Program-made: the position numbers and the translations under genes
Notes under the pieces: model-generated
Database searches by the model: none
What the model was told of the DNA's origin: nothing
The model's input: only the letters and a program-made list of their open reading frames with translations
In this document: positions 7,698 through 16,997 of the stretch, piece by piece
Layout of the letters: each line of letters begins with the position of its first letter
Position numbering within the stretch: the first letter of the stretch is position 1
NCBI GenBank assembly: GCA_964484795.1
Contig: CAZAFN010000006.1
Coordinates: 3,533 to 67,532, forward strand
Origin: CAZAFN01 sp964484795
GTDB taxonomy: Bacteria; Pseudomonadota; Alphaproteobacteria; Methylaequorales; Methylaequoraceae
Reading direction: 5' to 3'
Length of the DNA stretch: 64,000 bases

Positions 7698-8510
7698 TTA
7701 GTCAACTGTAGTAATATCAGGTGCATCAACAGCTTTCATTCCAACAACATGATATCCACAATCAACATGAATGATTTCCCCAGTAACTCCAGAAGATAAT
7801 TCGGATAATAGATAAATGGAATTTTTACCAACTTCACTAATATTAGTAATTCTTTTTAGAGGGGAATTATATTCATTCCATTTTTGAATATATCTAAAAT
7901 CAGAAATTCCTGATGCTGCCAATGTTTTAATTGGTCCTGCAGATATGCCATTAACTCTTATGTTTTTTTTTCCTAAATCTGAGGCAAGATATTTTACGCT
8001 TGTTTCTAAAGCTGACTTGGCAATTCCCATAACATTATAATGGGGTATAACCCTTTCTGCTCCTAAATAAGATAAAGTCAAAACTTGTCCTCCATTTTTC
8101 ATAAGTTTTTCAGCTCTTTGGCATATGGCAGTAAGAGAGTAGCATGAAACACTTAAGGTATTTATAAAATTCTCTCTTCCGGTATTTAGATATTCGCCTT
8201 TTAACTCATTTTTATCAGAGAATGCGATTGAATGAACAATAAAATCCAATGAATTCCATAATTGGGAAATTTGTTTAAAAAAATTATCAATACTAGAATC
8301 AATTTGAACATCACATTCAAAAACCATTTCGGAATTACATTTTTTAGCTAAGGGAACAACTCTTTTTTTTATCGATTCATTGATATAAGAAAATGCCAAT
8401 TCAGCACCACAACTTCTAAGTTTTTCTGCAATTCCCCAAGCAATTGACTTTTCATTGGCAATGCCAAATATTATTCCTTTCTTACCTTTTAAATCTACTA
8501 TTGCATTCAT
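7698..8510 (-). CDS. fabI: Enoyl-ACP reductase (NADH), FabI type
   Basis: This 270-residue SDR-family protein has the FabI form of the cofactor motif (I-F-G-I-A-N-E-K-S-I-A-W-G) near residues 14-26. The catalytic Tyr and Lys lie in the L-S-Y-L-G-A-E-R and Y-N-V-M-G-I-A-K segments near residues 147-165. It performs the last reduction of each fatty acid elongation cycle. It is first in the fabI-aroC unit and diverges from pdxH across a 72-base AT-rich spacer that must hold both promoters. Confidence 0.96.
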   Translation of the reverse strand: MNAIVDLKGKKGIIFGIANEKSIAWGIAEKLRSCGAELAFSYINESIKKRVVPLAKKCNSEMVFECDVQIDSSIDNFFKQISQLWNSLDFIVHSIAFSDKNELKGEYLNTGRENFINTLSVSCYSLTAICQRAEKLMKNGGQVLTLSYLGAERVIPHYNVMGIAKSALETSVKYLASDLGKKNIRVNGISAGPIKTLAASGISDFRYIQKWNEYNSPLKRITNISEVGKNSIYLLSELSSGVTGEIIHVDCGYHVVGMKAVDAPDITTVD

Positions 8511-8582
8511 AAAAAAATTCTAAATTATTAAAAATATGATTAAAAATAATATTTTTATATTATATTTCAAATTAAAAAAATA

Positions 8583-9152
8583 ATGGACCCTTTTAAAAAA
8601 TTTAAAAAATGGTTTGATCTAGCAAAAAAAACCCATCCTTTTGACCATACTTCATTTGCTTTATCAACAGTTTACAAAAACAAACCTTATGTGAGAATGA
8701 TATTATTGAAGAAAATCCTAGATGATGGTTTTGTTTTTTTTACAAATATTAATAGTGCTAAAGGCAGGCATTTTGAATTTAACAAAAATTTTTCAATGTG
8801 TTTTTATTGGGAAAGTATTGAAAAACAAATAAGGATTGTTGGTAAAGGAAGATTGGTTGAAAATAAAATGTCAGAAGAGTATTTTTTTTCTAGGCAAAGA
8901 GGGAGTAAAATTGGTGCGTGGGCATCAGATCAATCATCTGAAATTCCTGGAGAGCATCATTTGGAAAATAGACAAAAGTATTTTATAAATAAGTTTCGGA
9001 ACAAAGAAGTGCCAAGGCCAAAATATTGGGTGGGAATCAAGGTTATTCCAGAGGAATTTGAGTTTTGGCAAAGAGGAAAATTTAGATTGCATAAACGAGA
9101 ATTTTATTCTTTAAAAAACAAAAAATGGGAAATGAAGGTTTTAGCACCCTAA
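8583..9152 (+). CDS. pdxH: Pyridoxamine 5'-phosphate oxidase
   Basis: This 189-residue flavoprotein has the PdxH signatures: V-R-M-I-L-L-K near residue 38, C-F-Y-W near 80 and a C-terminal E-F-W-Q-x-G with R-L-H and a final L-A-P. It oxidises pyridoxine or pyridoxamine phosphate to pyridoxal phosphate, the cofactor of hemA and the aminotransferase in this window. It is shorter than the E. coli enzyme at the N-terminus, which is usual for many alphaproteobacteria. It converges on hemA with a 5-base gap. Confidence 0.95.
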   Translation: MDPFKKFKKWFDLAKKTHPFDHTSFALSTVYKNKPYVRMILLKKILDDGFVFFTNINSAKGRHFEFNKNFSMCFYWESIEKQIRIVGKGRLVENKMSEEYFFSRQRGSKIGAWASDQSSEIPGEHHLENRQKYFINKFRNKEVPRPKYWVGIKVIPEEFEFWQRGKFRLHKREFYSLKNKKWEMKVLAP

Positions 9153-9157
9153 TTTTT

Positions 9158-10372
9158 TTATGCTGCTTTTTTTATATTTAATTTTGCAAAAACATTTTTT
9201 AGTGCATTTCCAAGATCCTTAATCATTTTCTTTGAATGATTGGGGGATGCAGTTATTCTTAATCTTTCGGTACCTTTTGGTACGGTTGGAAAATTTATTG
9301 GTTGAACGTAGATATTAAATTCATCTAAAAGTATTTGACCTGCTTTTTTGCACAATTTTGGATCCCCTATAATCACTGGTATAATATGGCTATCATTATC
9401 AATAAAAGGTATTTGCAACTTTTTCAAAAATGTTTTTAATTCATTTGTCACTTCAAACATTTTTTGTCTTTCTTTGCTTGAATATTTTAGATGCCTGATG
9501 GAAGCATATGCACCAGCAGCAATACATGGAGGAAGAGAAGTGGTAAATATAAATCCGGATGCATAACTACGAATGAAGTCAATGATGCTTTTTTTGCCTG
9601 TGATATATCCGCCTATCACACCAAATGCTTTTGCAAGAGTGCCTTGAATAATATCTATTTTGTCCATAACACCGTCTCTTTCAGCCACACCAGCACCTCT
9701 TTTTCCATAAATACCCACAGCATGTACTTCATCTAAAAAAGTTAAAGCGCCAAACTTCTTGGCAAGTTTACATATCTCTTTTATTGGAGAAAAATTGCCA
9801 TCCATAGAATAAACAGATTCGAAAGCTATTAGTTTTGATTTAAAATTTGAATATGATTTGAGTTTTTGTTTTAGATCATCTAAGTCATTATGTTTGAAAA
9901 TTATTTTTTTAGCACCTGAGTTTTTTATTCCTTGAATTATTGATGAATGGTTTTTTTCATCTGAAAATATTATGCATTCAGGGAGTTTTTTTCCTAAAGT
10001 TGATAGTGTTGCTTGATTTGCAAGGTAACCAGAATTGAAGAGTAATGCAGATTCCTTTTGATGAAGGTAGCAAAGTTCTCTTTCTAATAGAACATGATAA
10101 TGATTTGTACCGGAAATATTTCTGGTTCCTCCTGAACCAGTTCCAACCTTTTTTATGGCTTCCGTCATTTTATCTATTACAATCTTATTTTGTCCCATTC
10201 CTAAGTAATCATTACTACACCAAACAGTAACTTCTGAAACTGAGTTGGCTTTGTAATTGAGTGCTTGTGGAAAATTACCAGCTATTTTTTCTAAATCAGC
10301 AAAAACCCGGTAGTTACCTTCATTTTTTAGAATTTCTAAGTTATGTTTAAAAAAATTTTCGTAATCAATCAT
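9158..10372 (-). CDS. hemA: 5-aminolevulinate synthase (C4 haem pathway)
   Basis: This 404-residue PLP enzyme of the alpha-oxoamine synthase family condenses glycine with succinyl-CoA. Key parts are G-x-G-S-G-G-T-R-N-I-S-G near 96-107, D-E-V-H-A-V-G near 215 and the PLP lysine within G-T-L-A-K-A-F-G near 245. ALAS rather than glycine C-acetyltransferase or AONS is supported by the N-terminal R-V-F-A-D-L region and the G-I-Y-G-x-x-G-A-G-V-A-E-R-D segment. It is diagnostic of alphaproteobacteria among bacteria. It overlaps the msrB stop by four bases, so the two are probably co-expressed. Confidence 0.95.
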   Translation of the reverse strand: MIDYENFFKHNLEILKNEGNYRVFADLEKIAGNFPQALNYKANSVSEVTVWCSNDYLGMGQNKIVIDKMTEAIKKVGTGSGGTRNISGTNHYHVLLERELCYLHQKESALLFNSGYLANQATLSTLGKKLPECIIFSDEKNHSSIIQGIKNSGAKKIIFKHNDLDDLKQKLKSYSNFKSKLIAFESVYSMDGNFSPIKEICKLAKKFGALTFLDEVHAVGIYGKRGAGVAERDGVMDKIDIIQGTLAKAFGVIGGYITGKKSIIDFIRSYASGFIFTTSLPPCIAAGAYASIRHLKYSSKERQKMFEVTNELKTFLKKLQIPFIDNDSHIIPVIIGDPKLCKKAGQILLDEFNIYVQPINFPTVPKGTERLRITASPNHSKKMIKDLGNALKNVFAKLNIKKAA

Positions 10373-10746
10373 TTCTTTTCAAATTTAAGAGCAACAGAGT
10401 TAATACAATATCTCTTTCCTAAAGGTTCTGGTCCATCATCAAATACATGTCCTAAATGAGAATTACAGTTTTCACATTTTATTTCTACCCTTTTCATTCC
10501 AAAAGTAATGTCTTCAAAATAGTTTAACACTTCATCATTTACTGGCTTTGAAAAACTAGGCCAGCCACTTTTGGATTTAAATTTGGTTGAAGAAGAGAAT
10601 AATTTAGCATCACAACATACACATTTATATAGTCCTTCATCAAAAAAATCGTTATACTTTCCTGAATATGGTGGTTCAGTTGCAGAGTTTTGAGTTACGT
10701 TGTATGCAAGATCTCCTAAACGATTTTTTAAACTAGATTTAACCAT
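10369..10746 (-). CDS. msrB: Peptide methionine-R-sulfoxide reductase MsrB
   Basis: This 125-residue protein has the complete MsrB pattern: zinc pairs C-V-C-C near residue 40 and C-E-N-C near 90, S-G-W-P-S-F in the middle, H-L-G-H-V-F-D-D-G-P, and the catalytic Cys in R-Y-C-I-N-S. It reduces methionine R-sulfoxide in proteins. It is the first gene of the msrB-hemA pair and diverges from thiO across a 79-base AT-rich spacer. Confidence 0.96.
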   Translation of the reverse strand: MVKSSLKNRLGDLAYNVTQNSATEPPYSGKYNDFFDEGLYKCVCCDAKLFSSSTKFKSKSGWPSFSKPVNDEVLNYFEDITFGMKRVEIKCENCNSHLGHVFDDGPEPLGKRYCINSVALKFEKK

Positions 10747-10825
10747 TTTAATATTTCATATAATAAAGTTAATATAATTTGAAATAAAAAAATTCATAAT
10801 AATAAAATAAATCATAATAATACAA

Positions 10826-11923
10826 ATGATTATAATTATTGGTGCTGGGATAATAGGTTTATTTTCTGCTTTAAGGCTATTGGAAGAAGGCCAGAAAGTG
10901 AAAATTTTTGATACTGAAGAAATAAACGCTGATGCAACTAGTGCTGCAGTAGGCATGCTTGCGCCTATTATTGAAGCGCGCCCTCAGGAATTAGAATTAT
11001 TTAAATTAATGATGGATTCAAAGAAAAAGTGGGATAAATTTTTGGATTTAGGAAAAAATAAATGTTTAGATTTTGGCCTTAAAAAAAATTCATCATTATT
11101 GTTGGCAATGAATTTTGATGACATAGAGAGAATAAAATTCAAAAAAAAGTTTTACAAAACTCTTGGCTATGAGGCAAATCTATTAGACAAAAAGGATACT
11201 TTGAAAGTTGAACCGGCTTTAAACTCAAATATTGTTGGTTCACTTTATTGCAAAGATCAAAACCAAGTTGACACGATTTTGTTAAAAAAATTTCTTATTA
11301 ATAAAATTGAGAGTATGGGAGGTGAAATAATTAAAATTAAAAAATTACAGAAAATTATTTTTTCAAAAGGAAAGCTTGAGTTACATAAAAAAAAAATTGA
11401 TGCAAAAAAAGTAGTAATTGCTTGTGGAGTTTGGAGCAGAGAGTTATTAAAGAATTCTTTTAATATAGAGGTTCCTCTAAGGCCAGTTAAAGGAGTTTCA
11501 ATGTTATTTAATTTAGAGAAAAAATTATTTTCTAACAATCTTTGGTTTAGAAACATTTATCTTGCTCAGAGAAAAGATAATGTTTTGGCAGTTGGTGCAA
11601 CTGAAGATGAAAAAGGCTATGAAGATTCAGTAACTCTAGATGAGATTTATTTTTTAAGTAAATCATTATGGGAATTTTTCACAGAAACAGAAAAATTAAA
11701 GTTTATTGGTATTAAGGCAGGTTTGAGACCAGCAGTAAGTGATGGTTACCCAATAATTGGGAATTTGAACTCAATTTCATCTAACATAATTTGTGCATTT
11801 GGACATTTTCGTCATGGAGTTCTCCTTGCCCCAATTACTGCAAAACTAGTTTGTGATATTGCTTTGGATAAGCCAATTCAAAGTAAATTTGATTTTTTTT
11901 CACCTAGTAGATTTAATTTGTAG
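10826..11923 (+). CDS. thiO: Glycine oxidase ThiO (FAD-dependent)
   Basis: This 365-residue D-amino-acid-oxidase-family protein starts with the FAD-binding motif I-I-I-I-G-A-G-I-I-G-L at residues 2-12 and ends with the G-H-F-R-H-G-V-L-L-A-P segment typical of ThiO. It oxidises glycine to the dehydroglycine used for the thiazole ring of thiamine. thiS and thiG follow directly, which fixes the pathway. No TPP riboswitch is visible in the 79-base leader, so control of this operon looks different from the usual thi operons. Confidence 0.92.
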   Translation: MIIIIGAGIIGLFSALRLLEEGQKVKIFDTEEINADATSAAVGMLAPIIEARPQELELFKLMMDSKKKWDKFLDLGKNKCLDFGLKKNSSLLLAMNFDDIERIKFKKKFYKTLGYEANLLDKKDTLKVEPALNSNIVGSLYCKDQNQVDTILLKKFLINKIESMGGEIIKIKKLQKIIFSKGKLELHKKKIDAKKVVIACGVWSRELLKNSFNIEVPLRPVKGVSMLFNLEKKLFSNNLWFRNIYLAQRKDNVLAVGATEDEKGYEDSVTLDEIYFLSKSLWEFFTETEKLKFIGIKAGLRPAVSDGYPIIGNLNSISSNIICAFGHFRHGVLLAPITAKLVCDIALDKPIQSKFDFFSPSRFNL

Positions 11924-11945
11924 TTTTTTAGTTTATTCTAAAAAT

Positions 11946-12170
11946 ATGTTTTCAAAAAAAAAAGGCTACAATATTAACGGTGATTATTTTTTATGTAATT
12001 TACAAGAACCATTTCTTGATAAATTGCTTGTAAAATTTTTAAATAATAACATAAACGTAAATGTAGCTGTTGCGGTTAACAGTGTTCTTATCCAACGTTC
12101 AGAATGGAAAAAGAAAAAAATATGTTTTAATGATAAAATTGAAGTGGTTCGTCCTTTTAATGGAGGGTAA
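11946..12170 (+). CDS. thiS: Sulfur carrier protein ThiS
   Basis: This 74-residue ubiquitin-like protein ends in Phe-Asn-Gly-Gly, the C-terminal Gly-Gly that is thiocarboxylated to deliver sulfur for thiazole synthesis. The reading frame extends upstream inside thiO, but the ATG at 11946 gives the normal ThiS length. The first 15 residues are a somewhat longer leader than usual. It sits 22 bases after thiO and 11 bases before thiG. The activating enzyme ThiF is not in the window. Confidence 0.9.
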   Translation: MFSKKKGYNINGDYFLCNLQEPFLDKLLVKFLNNNINVNVAVAVNSVLIQRSEWKKKKICFNDKIEVVRPFNGG

Positions 12171-12181
12171 GTGGTTTCTAG

Positions 12182-12955
12182 ATGAGAAAAGATAATTTAA
12201 TTATAGATGGTAAAAAATTCCAATCTAGGCTAATTATGGGCACCGCATTGTACCCAAACTTAAAAGTGTTAAATGATTCACTTGAGTCATCTGGGACAGA
12301 GATTATTACACTTGCAATTAGAAGGTTAAACTTAACAGCAGACGATAATTTTTTTGATGGGATAAAAAAAAAGTATTTTTTTTTACCTAATACAGCTGGA
12401 TGTTTTACAAAAAAAGAAGCTATTCTCACTGCGGAGTTAGCTAGAGAATCACTAAAGACAGATTGGTTAAAATTGGAACTGATAAGTGATGAGGAAATGC
12501 TTCTTCCAGATCCCATTGAATTATTTGATGCTTGCAAAGAATTAGTAAAAAGAAAATTTAAAATTTTTGCTTATTGTTCTGATGATCCAATTTTATGCAA
12601 GCGACTTGAAGATTTAGGTTGTTTGATTGTAATGCCATTAATATCACCAATAGGATCAGGCTTGGGAATAAGAAATCAACATAATCTTGAGATTATAAGA
12701 AATATTTGTAAAGGTTTGGTTTTTGTTGATGCTGGTGTAGGAAAACCAAGTGATGCTGCTAAAATAATGGAATTAGGTTTTGATGGTGTTTTACTTAATT
12801 CATCTGTAGCTAGATCTTTCAATCCAGTTGAAATGGCAGAAGCAATGAAATTGGCAATAATTTCTGGAAGGAAAGGTTTTTTATCTGGTTTTATTGAAAA
12901 GAGCAAACAGGCTGTAAAAAGCACTACCTTTAGTGGAAAGATTTCTAACTTTTAA
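12182..12955 (+). CDS. thiG: Thiazole synthase
   Basis: This 257-residue TIM-barrel enzyme builds the thiazole phosphate from DXP, dehydroglycine and ThiS thiocarboxylate. The Schiff-base lysine lies in W-L-K-L-E-L near residue 99, followed by L-L-P-D. N-T-A-G-C near 65 and the P-I-G-S-G-L-G and N-S-S-V-A phosphate loops are present. It ends the thiO-thiS-thiG operon. Its last 11 bases overlap the end of pyrE on the other strand. It needs DXP, so a dxs gene should exist elsewhere in the genome. Confidence 0.95.
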   Translation: MRKDNLIIDGKKFQSRLIMGTALYPNLKVLNDSLESSGTEIITLAIRRLNLTADDNFFDGIKKKYFFLPNTAGCFTKKEAILTAELARESLKTDWLKLELISDEEMLLPDPIELFDACKELVKRKFKIFAYCSDDPILCKRLEDLGCLIVMPLISPIGSGLGIRNQHNLEIIRNICKGLVFVDAGVGKPSDAAKIMELGFDGVLLNSSVARSFNPVEMAEAMKLAIISGRKGFLSGFIEKSKQAVKSTTFSGKISNF

Positions 12956-13589
12956 CCCCAATTGAATCTAAGAATTTTTCAATTATTATAGTATCCTTTG
13001 TTGTTAATATTTTTTTTTTTAAAGCGACATTAAGGATGTAACTCCATTTGGTTAAAAAAATCAGTTCAATTTTTTTTTTTTTATGAGGGAAAAAATTTTT
13101 GTTAATACCATAGTTGAAAATTACAAAAATTGCATTAACTTTTGCCCCAACATTTTCTATTGCGTCAATAAATTTAACTTTGCTTCCACCATCTGTCATT
13201 AGATCTTCAACTAGCAATATATTGTCTTTTCTTTTTATCAATCCTTCTATTTGAGAGTTTTTCCCAAATTTTTTCTTTTCTTTTCTAATATAGGTCATAG
13301 GAAGATTTAGTTTATTTGCAATCATTGTCGCAAAAGGTATTCCTGCTGATTCTCCTCCAGCAATATTGGTAATAGATTTAAAGTCTTTTATTTGTTTAAT
13401 TTTTTTTAAACCAAAATCAATTAGTTGATTTCTTTCATTTGGAAATGAAATTAATTTTCTACAATCACAGTAAACAGGACTTTTTTTTCCAGAAGTTAAT
13501 TTGAACTGTTTTTTGGGACTAAAATTTACACAATTAAGATCTATTAAAATTTCTGCAGTCTTAAAATTGATTTTATCTTGTATATTCAT
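12945..13589 (-). CDS. pyrE: Orotate phosphoribosyltransferase
   Basis: This 214-residue type I phosphoribosyltransferase has the PRPP motif I-L-L-V-E-D-L-M-T-D-G-G-S-K at about residues 122-135, and T-N-I-A-G-G-E-S-A-G-I-P-F near 78-88, typical of PyrE. It makes OMP from orotate and PRPP in pyrimidine synthesis. It stands alone on the minus strand, tail-to-tail with thiG (11-base overlap) and divergent from fhs. Confidence 0.93.
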   Translation of the reverse strand: MNIQDKINFKTAEILIDLNCVNFSPKKQFKLTSGKKSPVYCDCRKLISFPNERNQLIDFGLKKIKQIKDFKSITNIAGGESAGIPFATMIANKLNLPMTYIRKEKKKFGKNSQIEGLIKRKDNILLVEDLMTDGGSKVKFIDAIENVGAKVNAIFVIFNYGINKNFFPHKKKKIELIFLTKWSYILNVALKKKILTTKDTIIIEKFLDSIGVKS

Positions 13590-13637
13590 TTTCTAATTTA
13601 AACTTAGAAAAATTTTTATTACAACCATATTAGATAA

Positions 13638-13666
13638 TTGAATGTAAAAAATTGTAGAACATAATA
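13638..13666 (+). promoter_or_regulatory. Candidate sigma70-type promoter for fhs
   Basis: TTGAAT at 13638-13643 and ATAATA at 13661-13666 are separated by 17 bases, in the 103-base spacer between pyrE and fhs. The sequence is AT-rich throughout, so chance matches are likely and only the spacing gives support. Confidence 0.35.
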
Positions 13667-13692
13667 ATTAAATGAATTAAAGTATTAAAGTT

Positions 13693-15375
13693 ATGGTTGA
13701 TTATAAAACAGATCTTGAGATAGCTAGAGAAGCTAATAAGACACTTATAACAAAATTAGCAGAAGAAAAACTAAAAATAAATGAAAGCAACTTAATACCT
13801 TATGGACACTATAAAGCAAAAATTAGTTCTGATTATCTTAGAGAATTAGAAAACAAGTCAGATGGAAAATTAATTCTAGTAACTGCAATGACTCCAACGA
13901 CTGCCGGTGAAGGAAAAACAACTACGTCGGTAGGCCTTACGGATGGCCTTAATCATATTGGAAAGAAAGCAATGGTGGCTTTAAGAGAACCTAGTCTTGG
14001 CCCATGTTTTGGTATGAAGGGAGGTGCTGCTGGTGGTGGGTATGCTCAAGTTGTTCCAATGGAAGATATAAATCTTCATTTCACTGGTGATTTCCATGCA
14101 ATCACTTCTGCTCATATGTTGCTTTCTGCAATGGTAGATAATCATATTTACTGGAATTTAGAACCAAAGATTGACTCTAGGCGAGTTACGTGGAGGCGTG
14201 TGGTTGATATGAACGACAGAGCTCTAAGGTCAATCACCAATTCTTTAGGTGGAATAGGAAATGGTTTTTCTAGAGAAGATGGGTTTGATATTACTGTCGC
14301 GTCTGAGGTTATGGCTATTTTTTGCCTTGCAGTTGATTTTGATGATTTAATTGACAGACTTGGGAAAATTATTGTTGGTTACACCAGAGAATTAGAACCA
14401 GTTTATTGTAAAGATATTAAGGCAGATGGAGCAATGTCCGTTTTATTAAGAGACGCATTACAACCTAACTTAGTACAAACTCTTGAAAATAATCCTGCTT
14501 TCATACACGGAGGTCCTTTTGCAAATATTGCTCATGGTTGTAATACTGTAATTGCAACAAAAGCTGCCTTAAAACTTGCTGATTTCGTAGTTACTGAAGC
14601 AGGGTTTGGTGCCGATCTAGGAGCAGAAAAATTTTTAAACATTAAGTGCAGAAAATCAGGTTTAAATCCTTCTTGTGCAGTTGTGGTGGCGACTGTTAGG
14701 GCATTAAAACTTCATGGGAATGCTGACTCCAAAAGTCTTGGTAAAGAAAATCTTAAAGCCTTGGAATCTGGCTTACCTAATTTGCTTAGGCACCTTGAAA
14801 ACCTTTCAAAATTTAATATTCCTACCGTGGTAGCATTGAATAGATTTCCAACTGATACTGAAAATGAAATTTCAAAAGTTAAAGAAGTCTGTAAGAATGC
14901 AGGAGTAAATGCCATTCTTGCTGAACATTGGGCCAAAGGAGGTGAAGGTGCATCAGAATTAGCAGAAACTGTTGTGGAAACAATTGAGAAAAAAAGTTCC
15001 AAGCTAAGATTTCTTTATGACGACTCTGATGAACCACAAGAAAAAATAAATAAAATAGCCAGTGAAATTTATCGTGCTGATGATGTCACTTTTTCTCCAC
15101 AGGCACTAAAAAAATTTGAAGAAATTTCAAATCAAAATTTTAATCATTTTCCCGTATGTATGGCTAAAACTCAATATAGTTTTAGCACGGATGCGACAAA
15201 AAAGTGTGCCCCAGATGGGCATACTATTCACATTAGAGAAATAAGATTGTCTGCTGGTGCTGAATTTATTGTTGCAATAGCTGGTGACATTATGACTATG
15301 CCTGGATTACCTAGAAAACCAGCTGCATATGAGGTTCATGTGGATTCAAGTGGCAAAATACAAGGGCTATTTTAG
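13693..15375 (+). CDS. fhs: Formate-tetrahydrofolate ligase
   Basis: This 560-residue enzyme has the nucleotide-binding loop T-P-T-T-A-G-E-G-K-T-T-T near residues 67-78 and the conserved E-P-S-L-G-P-C-F-G-M-K-G-G-A-A-G-G-G segment near 98-115. It joins formate to tetrahydrofolate using ATP, making 10-formyl-THF for purine and C1 metabolism. Its presence suggests use of formate from C1 oxidation, common in marine alphaproteobacteria. It is a single-gene unit whose last 9 bases overlap the opposing glycosyltransferase gene. Confidence 0.97.
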   Translation: MVDYKTDLEIAREANKTLITKLAEEKLKINESNLIPYGHYKAKISSDYLRELENKSDGKLILVTAMTPTTAGEGKTTTSVGLTDGLNHIGKKAMVALREPSLGPCFGMKGGAAGGGYAQVVPMEDINLHFTGDFHAITSAHMLLSAMVDNHIYWNLEPKIDSRRVTWRRVVDMNDRALRSITNSLGGIGNGFSREDGFDITVASEVMAIFCLAVDFDDLIDRLGKIIVGYTRELEPVYCKDIKADGAMSVLLRDALQPNLVQTLENNPAFIHGGPFANIAHGCNTVIATKAALKLADFVVTEAGFGADLGAEKFLNIKCRKSGLNPSCAVVVATVRALKLHGNADSKSLGKENLKALESGLPNLLRHLENLSKFNIPTVVALNRFPTDTENEISKVKEVCKNAGVNAILAEHWAKGGEGASELAETVVETIEKKSSKLRFLYDDSDEPQEKINKIASEIYRADDVTFSPQALKKFEEISNQNFNHFPVCMAKTQYSFSTDATKKCAPDGHTIHIREIRLSAGAEFIVAIAGDIMTMPGLPRKPAAYEVHVDSSGKIQGLF

Positions 15376-16497
15376 AAGAGACTTTTGATACAATTTTAGA
15401 AATTTTTTTGAAATAATTTTAGTTGAAAAATTTTTTTCCACTAAAATTCTTCCGTTCTTTCCATATTTCCTAATTAAATTGGGGCTTTGAACTAATCTTT
15501 TAATTGCTCTTGATAGAGAGATGTGATCTTTGGACTTGACTAAAATTCCATTAAAATTGTCGACGCATATTTCTCTACAACCAGCAACATTAGTAGAGAT
15601 TAATGGTAACTCACAGCTTGCAGCTTCTAACAGACTTTTTGGTAGACCTTCTCTATATGATGGCAAGATGGAAATTTTAGATTTTTGTATATATGGCAAA
15701 ACTTTTTTTACTCTTGGTTTCCACAATATTAGTTTTTTCTTTTCCCAATTGTTTATTTGTTCTTTCTTTATAGAAGATCTATTTTTTTCATCTGGATTCC
15801 CTAGAATTAGTACATTAAGTGAAATTTTTTTTTTTTTTAACTCTTCAATTGCTTTCATTAATTCTAGAATTCCTTTATCATAAAGGAGTCGCGAGTGAAA
15901 AATCAAATCATAAATTTTGGTTACATTTTTTTTTTTAAAAAAATTGGTATTAACACCGGAACCTCTAATTATTTCTGTTGTAACAGAAGTCAAAACTTTA
16001 TGTTTTTTAAAAATTCTCAAATCATCAGTGTTTTGAAAAACGAATATTGATTTTTTTTTGCATATAAAAAACTTGATGGTCAACAAGTAGATTTTTTTTA
16101 TGAATTTTGTTGAAATGTTTTTATTTATAAATAAATAGCCTAACCCAACAACACAAAATATCATTTTTGTTTTTTTTGCAAATAAAAAAGATAGAACAGA
16201 TGAATAAAGTATTGGCTTCAAGGCAATACTTTGAATTATATCAGGTTTAAAGTTCTTAAAAATTAGTAAAAACTTTAGAAAACAAAAAATTTCTTTTAAT
16301 GGATTTATTGATTTTCTATCAAAATTTAATTTAGCAGTTTTAAAACCATAAGATTTTATTTCATCTTCGTGAGTTGAAAAATTACTTATTATCATAATCT
16401 CATAATTGTTGTTCAGAGCAGATTTAGCCTGATCAAGTTTATGAGATAAAAAATATTCATCTTCACTCACAAAGTATAAAAGTTTATATTTCTTCAT
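15367..16497 (-). CDS. Glycosyltransferase family 4
   Basis: This 376-residue GT-B enzyme has the C-terminal donor-binding signature of GT4: P-S-Y-R-E-G-L-P-K-S-L-L-E-A near residue 280, with the E-x7-E arrangement, followed by a segment that ends in N-V-A-G-C-R-E-I. The N-terminal half has a hydrophobic acceptor-side region. It probably adds a sugar to a lipid-linked glycan at the inner membrane. The galU, ugd and phosphohexomutase genes nearby fit a glycan role. Donor and acceptor cannot be assigned. Confidence 0.88.
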   Translation of the reverse strand: MKKYKLLYFVSEDEYFLSHKLDQAKSALNNNYEIMIISNFSTHEDEIKSYGFKTAKLNFDRKSINPLKEIFCFLKFLLIFKNFKPDIIQSIALKPILYSSVLSFLFAKKTKMIFCVVGLGYLFINKNISTKFIKKIYLLTIKFFICKKKSIFVFQNTDDLRIFKKHKVLTSVTTEIIRGSGVNTNFFKKKNVTKIYDLIFHSRLLYDKGILELMKAIEELKKKKISLNVLILGNPDEKNRSSIKKEQINNWEKKKLILWKPRVKKVLPYIQKSKISILPSYREGLPKSLLEAASCELPLISTNVAGCREICVDNFNGILVKSKDHISLSRAIKRLVQSPNLIRKYGKNGRILVEKNFSTKIISKKFLKLYQKSLLK

Positions 16498-16510
16498 AAT
16501 AAAAGATTTA

Positions 16511-16963
16511 ATGATGATCTATTATATAATTAGTGCAATAATTATCACAACAGTTTTACTTGTTAAATTTACAGATTTTGTTCACTTGTCTCACAAAAGC
16601 TTTAGAAAATATTTTAAATTTATACTTTTTTCGTTAATTCTTATTTTAATTTTTTATTTAATGAGGTTTTTCCCAGCTATAATTTCCTCGATTCCTGTTT
16701 TTTTTCTGATTTTATATCGTTGGGGCCCACTAATATCTTTTTTTTCTAAATTATTTTTTAAAAAGACGAGTTCAAAATCTAGTTATCACCAAAAAATGAC
16801 AAAAAAAGAAGCTTTAGAGATTCTTGGACTTAAAAAAAATGCTAGTAGAAAAGAAATATTGGATAGTTATCAAAATCTTATGAAAAAAAATCATCCTGAT
16901 TTAGGTGGATCTGATTGGATTACAAAAAAAATCAACAAAGCGCGAGAGACCCTTTTGGGTTGA
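16511..16963 (+). CDS. Membrane-anchored J-domain protein (DnaJ-like, Pam18/TIM14-like)
   Basis: This 150-residue protein has two or three hydrophobic segments in the first 85 residues, then a C-terminal J domain from about residue 96. The His-Pro-Asp triad that stimulates DnaK ATPase lies in K-N-H-P-D-L-G-G near residue 132. Proteins of this shape in alphaproteobacteria resemble mitochondrial TIM14. The likely role is to recruit DnaK to the inner face of the membrane; the client is unknown. The next gene, galU, begins 34 bases downstream. Confidence 0.85.
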   Translation: MMIYYIISAIIITTVLLVKFTDFVHLSHKSFRKYFKFILFSLILILIFYLMRFFPAIISSIPVFFLILYRWGPLISFFSKLFFKKTSSKSSYHQKMTKKEALEILGLKKNASRKEILDSYQNLMKKNHPDLGGSDWITKKINKARETLLG

Positions 16964-16997
16964 GATTTTTTTTTTTTCCTTTAATCTCAGGTTTTTG

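Noticed and set aside
11853..11945. Upstream extension of the thiS frame
   Set aside because: It lies inside thiO in another frame and would add 31 residues absent from ThiS proteins.
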